This document shows positions 5,004 to 6,210 of a stretch of 6,210 bases of DNA, piece by piece. A program made the translations under genes and the position numbers. The DNA lies in contig CAZKTS010000109.1 in the NCBI GenBank assembly GCA_964555735.1, positions 1 through 6,210 of the forward strand. Direction: 5' to 3'. Numbering within the stretch: position 1 is the first letter of the stretch; the number at the start of each line of letters is the position of its first letter. Under the pieces are notes generated by a model. It did no database searches and was not told the origin of the DNA. It saw only the letters and a program-made list of their open reading frames with translations. The DNA is from CAZKTS01 sp964555735 (GTDB taxonomy: Bacteria > Actinomycetota > Acidimicrobiia > IMCC26256 > PALSA-555).

Positions 5004-6210
5004 CTAGATCTCGTGCTGGAGGTCGAGGAGGTGGCCCATCTTCTCCTGCTTGGTTCGCAGGTAGGCGATGTTCTCGCTCGTCGGCTCCACGTGCAGTGGC
5101 ACCCGTTCGACGATCTCGAGACCGTAGCCCTCGAGCCCGCCGTACTTCTGGGGATTGTTCGTCATCAGGCGCATGGTCGAGATGCCGAGGTCGACGAGGA
5201 TCTGCGAGCCGATGCCGTACTCGCGTGAGTCGGCCGGGAACCCGAGCTCGACGTTCGCCTCGACGGTGTCGCGCCCCTCGTCCTGGAGCGTGTACGCGCG
5301 CATCTTGTGGCCGAGCCCGATGCCGCGCCCTTCATGGCCGCGCAGGTAGACGACGACGCCCTTGCCGGCCTCCGCCACGCGCTCGAGCGCGAGGTCGAGC
5401 TGCACCCCGCAGTCGCAGCGCATCGAACCGAACACGTCGCCGGTGAGGCACTCGGAGTGCACGCGCACGAGCACGTCGGCGCTGCCGGCCACCTCCCCGC
5501 GCACGAAGGCCAGGTGCTCGACACCGTCGAGCAGGCTCTCGAACACGTAGCCGGTGAAGTCGCCGTGTCGGGTCGGGATGCGCGCCTCCGACACCCGGCG
5601 CACCAGCTTCTCCCGGTGCCGGCGGTACCGGATCAGGTCGGCGATCGAGATCAGCACGAGCCCGTGCTCTTCGGCGAAGCGCTCGAGCTCGGGGAGGCGC
5701 GCCATCGTGCCGTCGTCGTTGACGACCTCGGCGAGCACACCGCCGGGATAGCACCCGGCCAGGCGGGCGAGGTCGACCGCGGCCTCCGTGTGCCCGGCGC
5801 GCTTGAGCACGCCGCCCTCCCGGTAGCGGAGGGGGAAGATGTGGCCGGGCCGGGCGAGGTCGGCCGGGGCGGTGCGCGGATCGAGCAGCGCCTTGACCGT
5901 CGCGGCTCGGTCGGCGGCCGAGATCCCGGTGGTGGTGCCGGTGCGGGCGTCGACCGAGACCGTGAACGCGGTGCGCTGGGCCTCGGTGTTGTTCGCGACC
6001 ATCAGCGGCAGCTGCAGGTCGTCGAGACGGTCGGCCTCGAGCGGCATGCAGATCACCCCGCTCGTGTGGCGGATCATGAACGCCATCGCCTCGGGCGTGA
6101 CCTTCTCGGCCGCCATGATGAGGTCGCCCTCGTTCTCACGGTCGGCGTCGTCGACGACGATGACCAGGTCGCCGCGCGCGATGGCGTCGATCGCCTGCTC
6201 GATCTTCGTG
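5004..6210 (-). CDS. ribBA: Bifunctional DHBP synthase / GTP cyclohydrolase II, 5' end beyond window
   Basis: RibBA supplies both precursors of riboflavin: the RibB half makes 3,4-dihydroxy-2-butanone 4-phosphate from ribulose 5-phosphate, and the RibA half opens GTP to the pyrimidine precursor with release of formate. The frame stays open to the right edge, giving 401 visible residues; the real start lies a few codons beyond 6210. The in-frame ATG at 6116 is not the start, because the essential acidic metal-site motif DDADRENEGD (visible residues 20-29) is upstream of it. RibB also shows RHTSG (47-51), GHIFPLR (122-128) and GHTEA (139-143). RibA starts near 205, with the zinc cysteines C254, C265 and C267 (C-x10-C-x-C), RGHEGRGIGL (290-299), the REYGIGSQIL segment and TNNPQKYGGLEGYGLEIVER. 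All key residues seen are intact, so both activities are expected. It is the first visible gene of a rib-his array. Confidence 0.97.
   Translation of the reverse strand, partial: TKIEQAIDAIARGDLVIVVDDADRENEGDLIMAAEKVTPEAMAFMIRHTSGVICMPLEADRLDDLQLPLMVANNTEAQRTAFTVSVDARTGTTTGISAADRAATVKALLDPRTAPADLARPGHIFPLRYREGGVLKRAGHTEAAVDLARLAGCYPGGVLAEVVNDDGTMARLPELERFAEEHGLVLISIADLIRYRRHREKLVRRVSEARIPTRHGDFTGYVFESLLDGVEHLAFVRGEVAGSADVLVRVHSECLTGDVFGSMRCDCGVQLDLALERVAEAGKGVVVYLRGHEGRGIGLGHKMRAYTLQDEGRDTVEANVELGFPADSREYGIGSQILVDLGISTMRLMTNNPQKYGGLEGYGLEIVERVPLHVEPTSENIAYLRTKQEKMGHLLDLQHEI

Noticed and set aside
3339..5228. 629-codon open frame on the plus strand, opposite the cold-shock gene, hisG, ribH and the end of ribBA
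   Set aside because: It covers several well-identified genes on the other strand and reads as Arg/Leu/Asp-rich low-complexity sequence. It is a GC-bias shadow.
5004..6116. RibBA starting at the ATG at 6116
   Set aside because: This would delete the DDADRENEGD metal-site motif, which is encoded in frame upstream up to the window edge.
1..6210. A new defence, mobile or RNA-based system in the window
   Set aside because: All substantial coding regions resolve to core translation, riboflavin and histidine genes, a GH15 enzyme and two small conserved-type proteins. No transposase, integrase, nuclease, toxin-antitoxin pair, CRISPR repeats or tRNA is visible.

Overview
The window is very GC-rich, with dense genes, tightly packed start/stop junctions and frequent GTG/TTG starts. 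Long antisense ORFs are an expected by-product of this composition. The gene set (IF3-L35 operon, DUF1844 neighbour, GH15 trehalase/glucoamylase-like enzyme, bifunctional RibBA, long-form HisG) points to an actinobacterium. Acidimicrobiia is my best guess, but that is inference from gene style, not from a marker search.

Layout: (1) Positions 1-759, minus strand, hold the start of the translation operon infC-rpmI. rpmI (L35) runs off the left edge and infC (IF3) appears to start at an AUA codon behind a very strong Shine-Dalgarno. (2) Positions 760-986 are a divergent intergenic region with a perfect 9-bp hairpin in the infC leader and a perfect 12-bp palindrome near the opposite start. (3) Positions 987-3214, plus strand, hold a small DUF1844-like gene followed 8 nt later by a cytoplasmic GH15 enzyme. 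(4) Positions 3215-3271 are a short convergent spacer with a 13-bp repeat present three times. (5) Positions 3272-6210, minus strand, form one transcription-unit-like array read right to left: ribBA (5' end beyond the right edge), ribH, hisG and a small, diverged cold-shock-domain protein.

Functionally, RibBA makes both precursors of the riboflavin pathway (the pyrimidine branch from GTP and the four-carbon unit from ribulose 5-phosphate), and RibH condenses the four-carbon unit with the later pyrimidine intermediate to give lumazine. HisG commits PRPP and ATP to histidine and abuts ribH with no intervening base. The infC-rpmI pair belongs to translation. The GH15 enzyme probably handles trehalose or other alpha-glucosides in the cytoplasm.

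I see no mobile element, CRISPR array, tRNA, rRNA or defence system. The window is mostly core metabolism and translation. The points most worth a second look are the AUA start of infC, the structured ribBA-ribH spacer with the ribH start choice, the palindrome in the divergent region, and the degenerate cold-shock protein at the end of the rib/his array.
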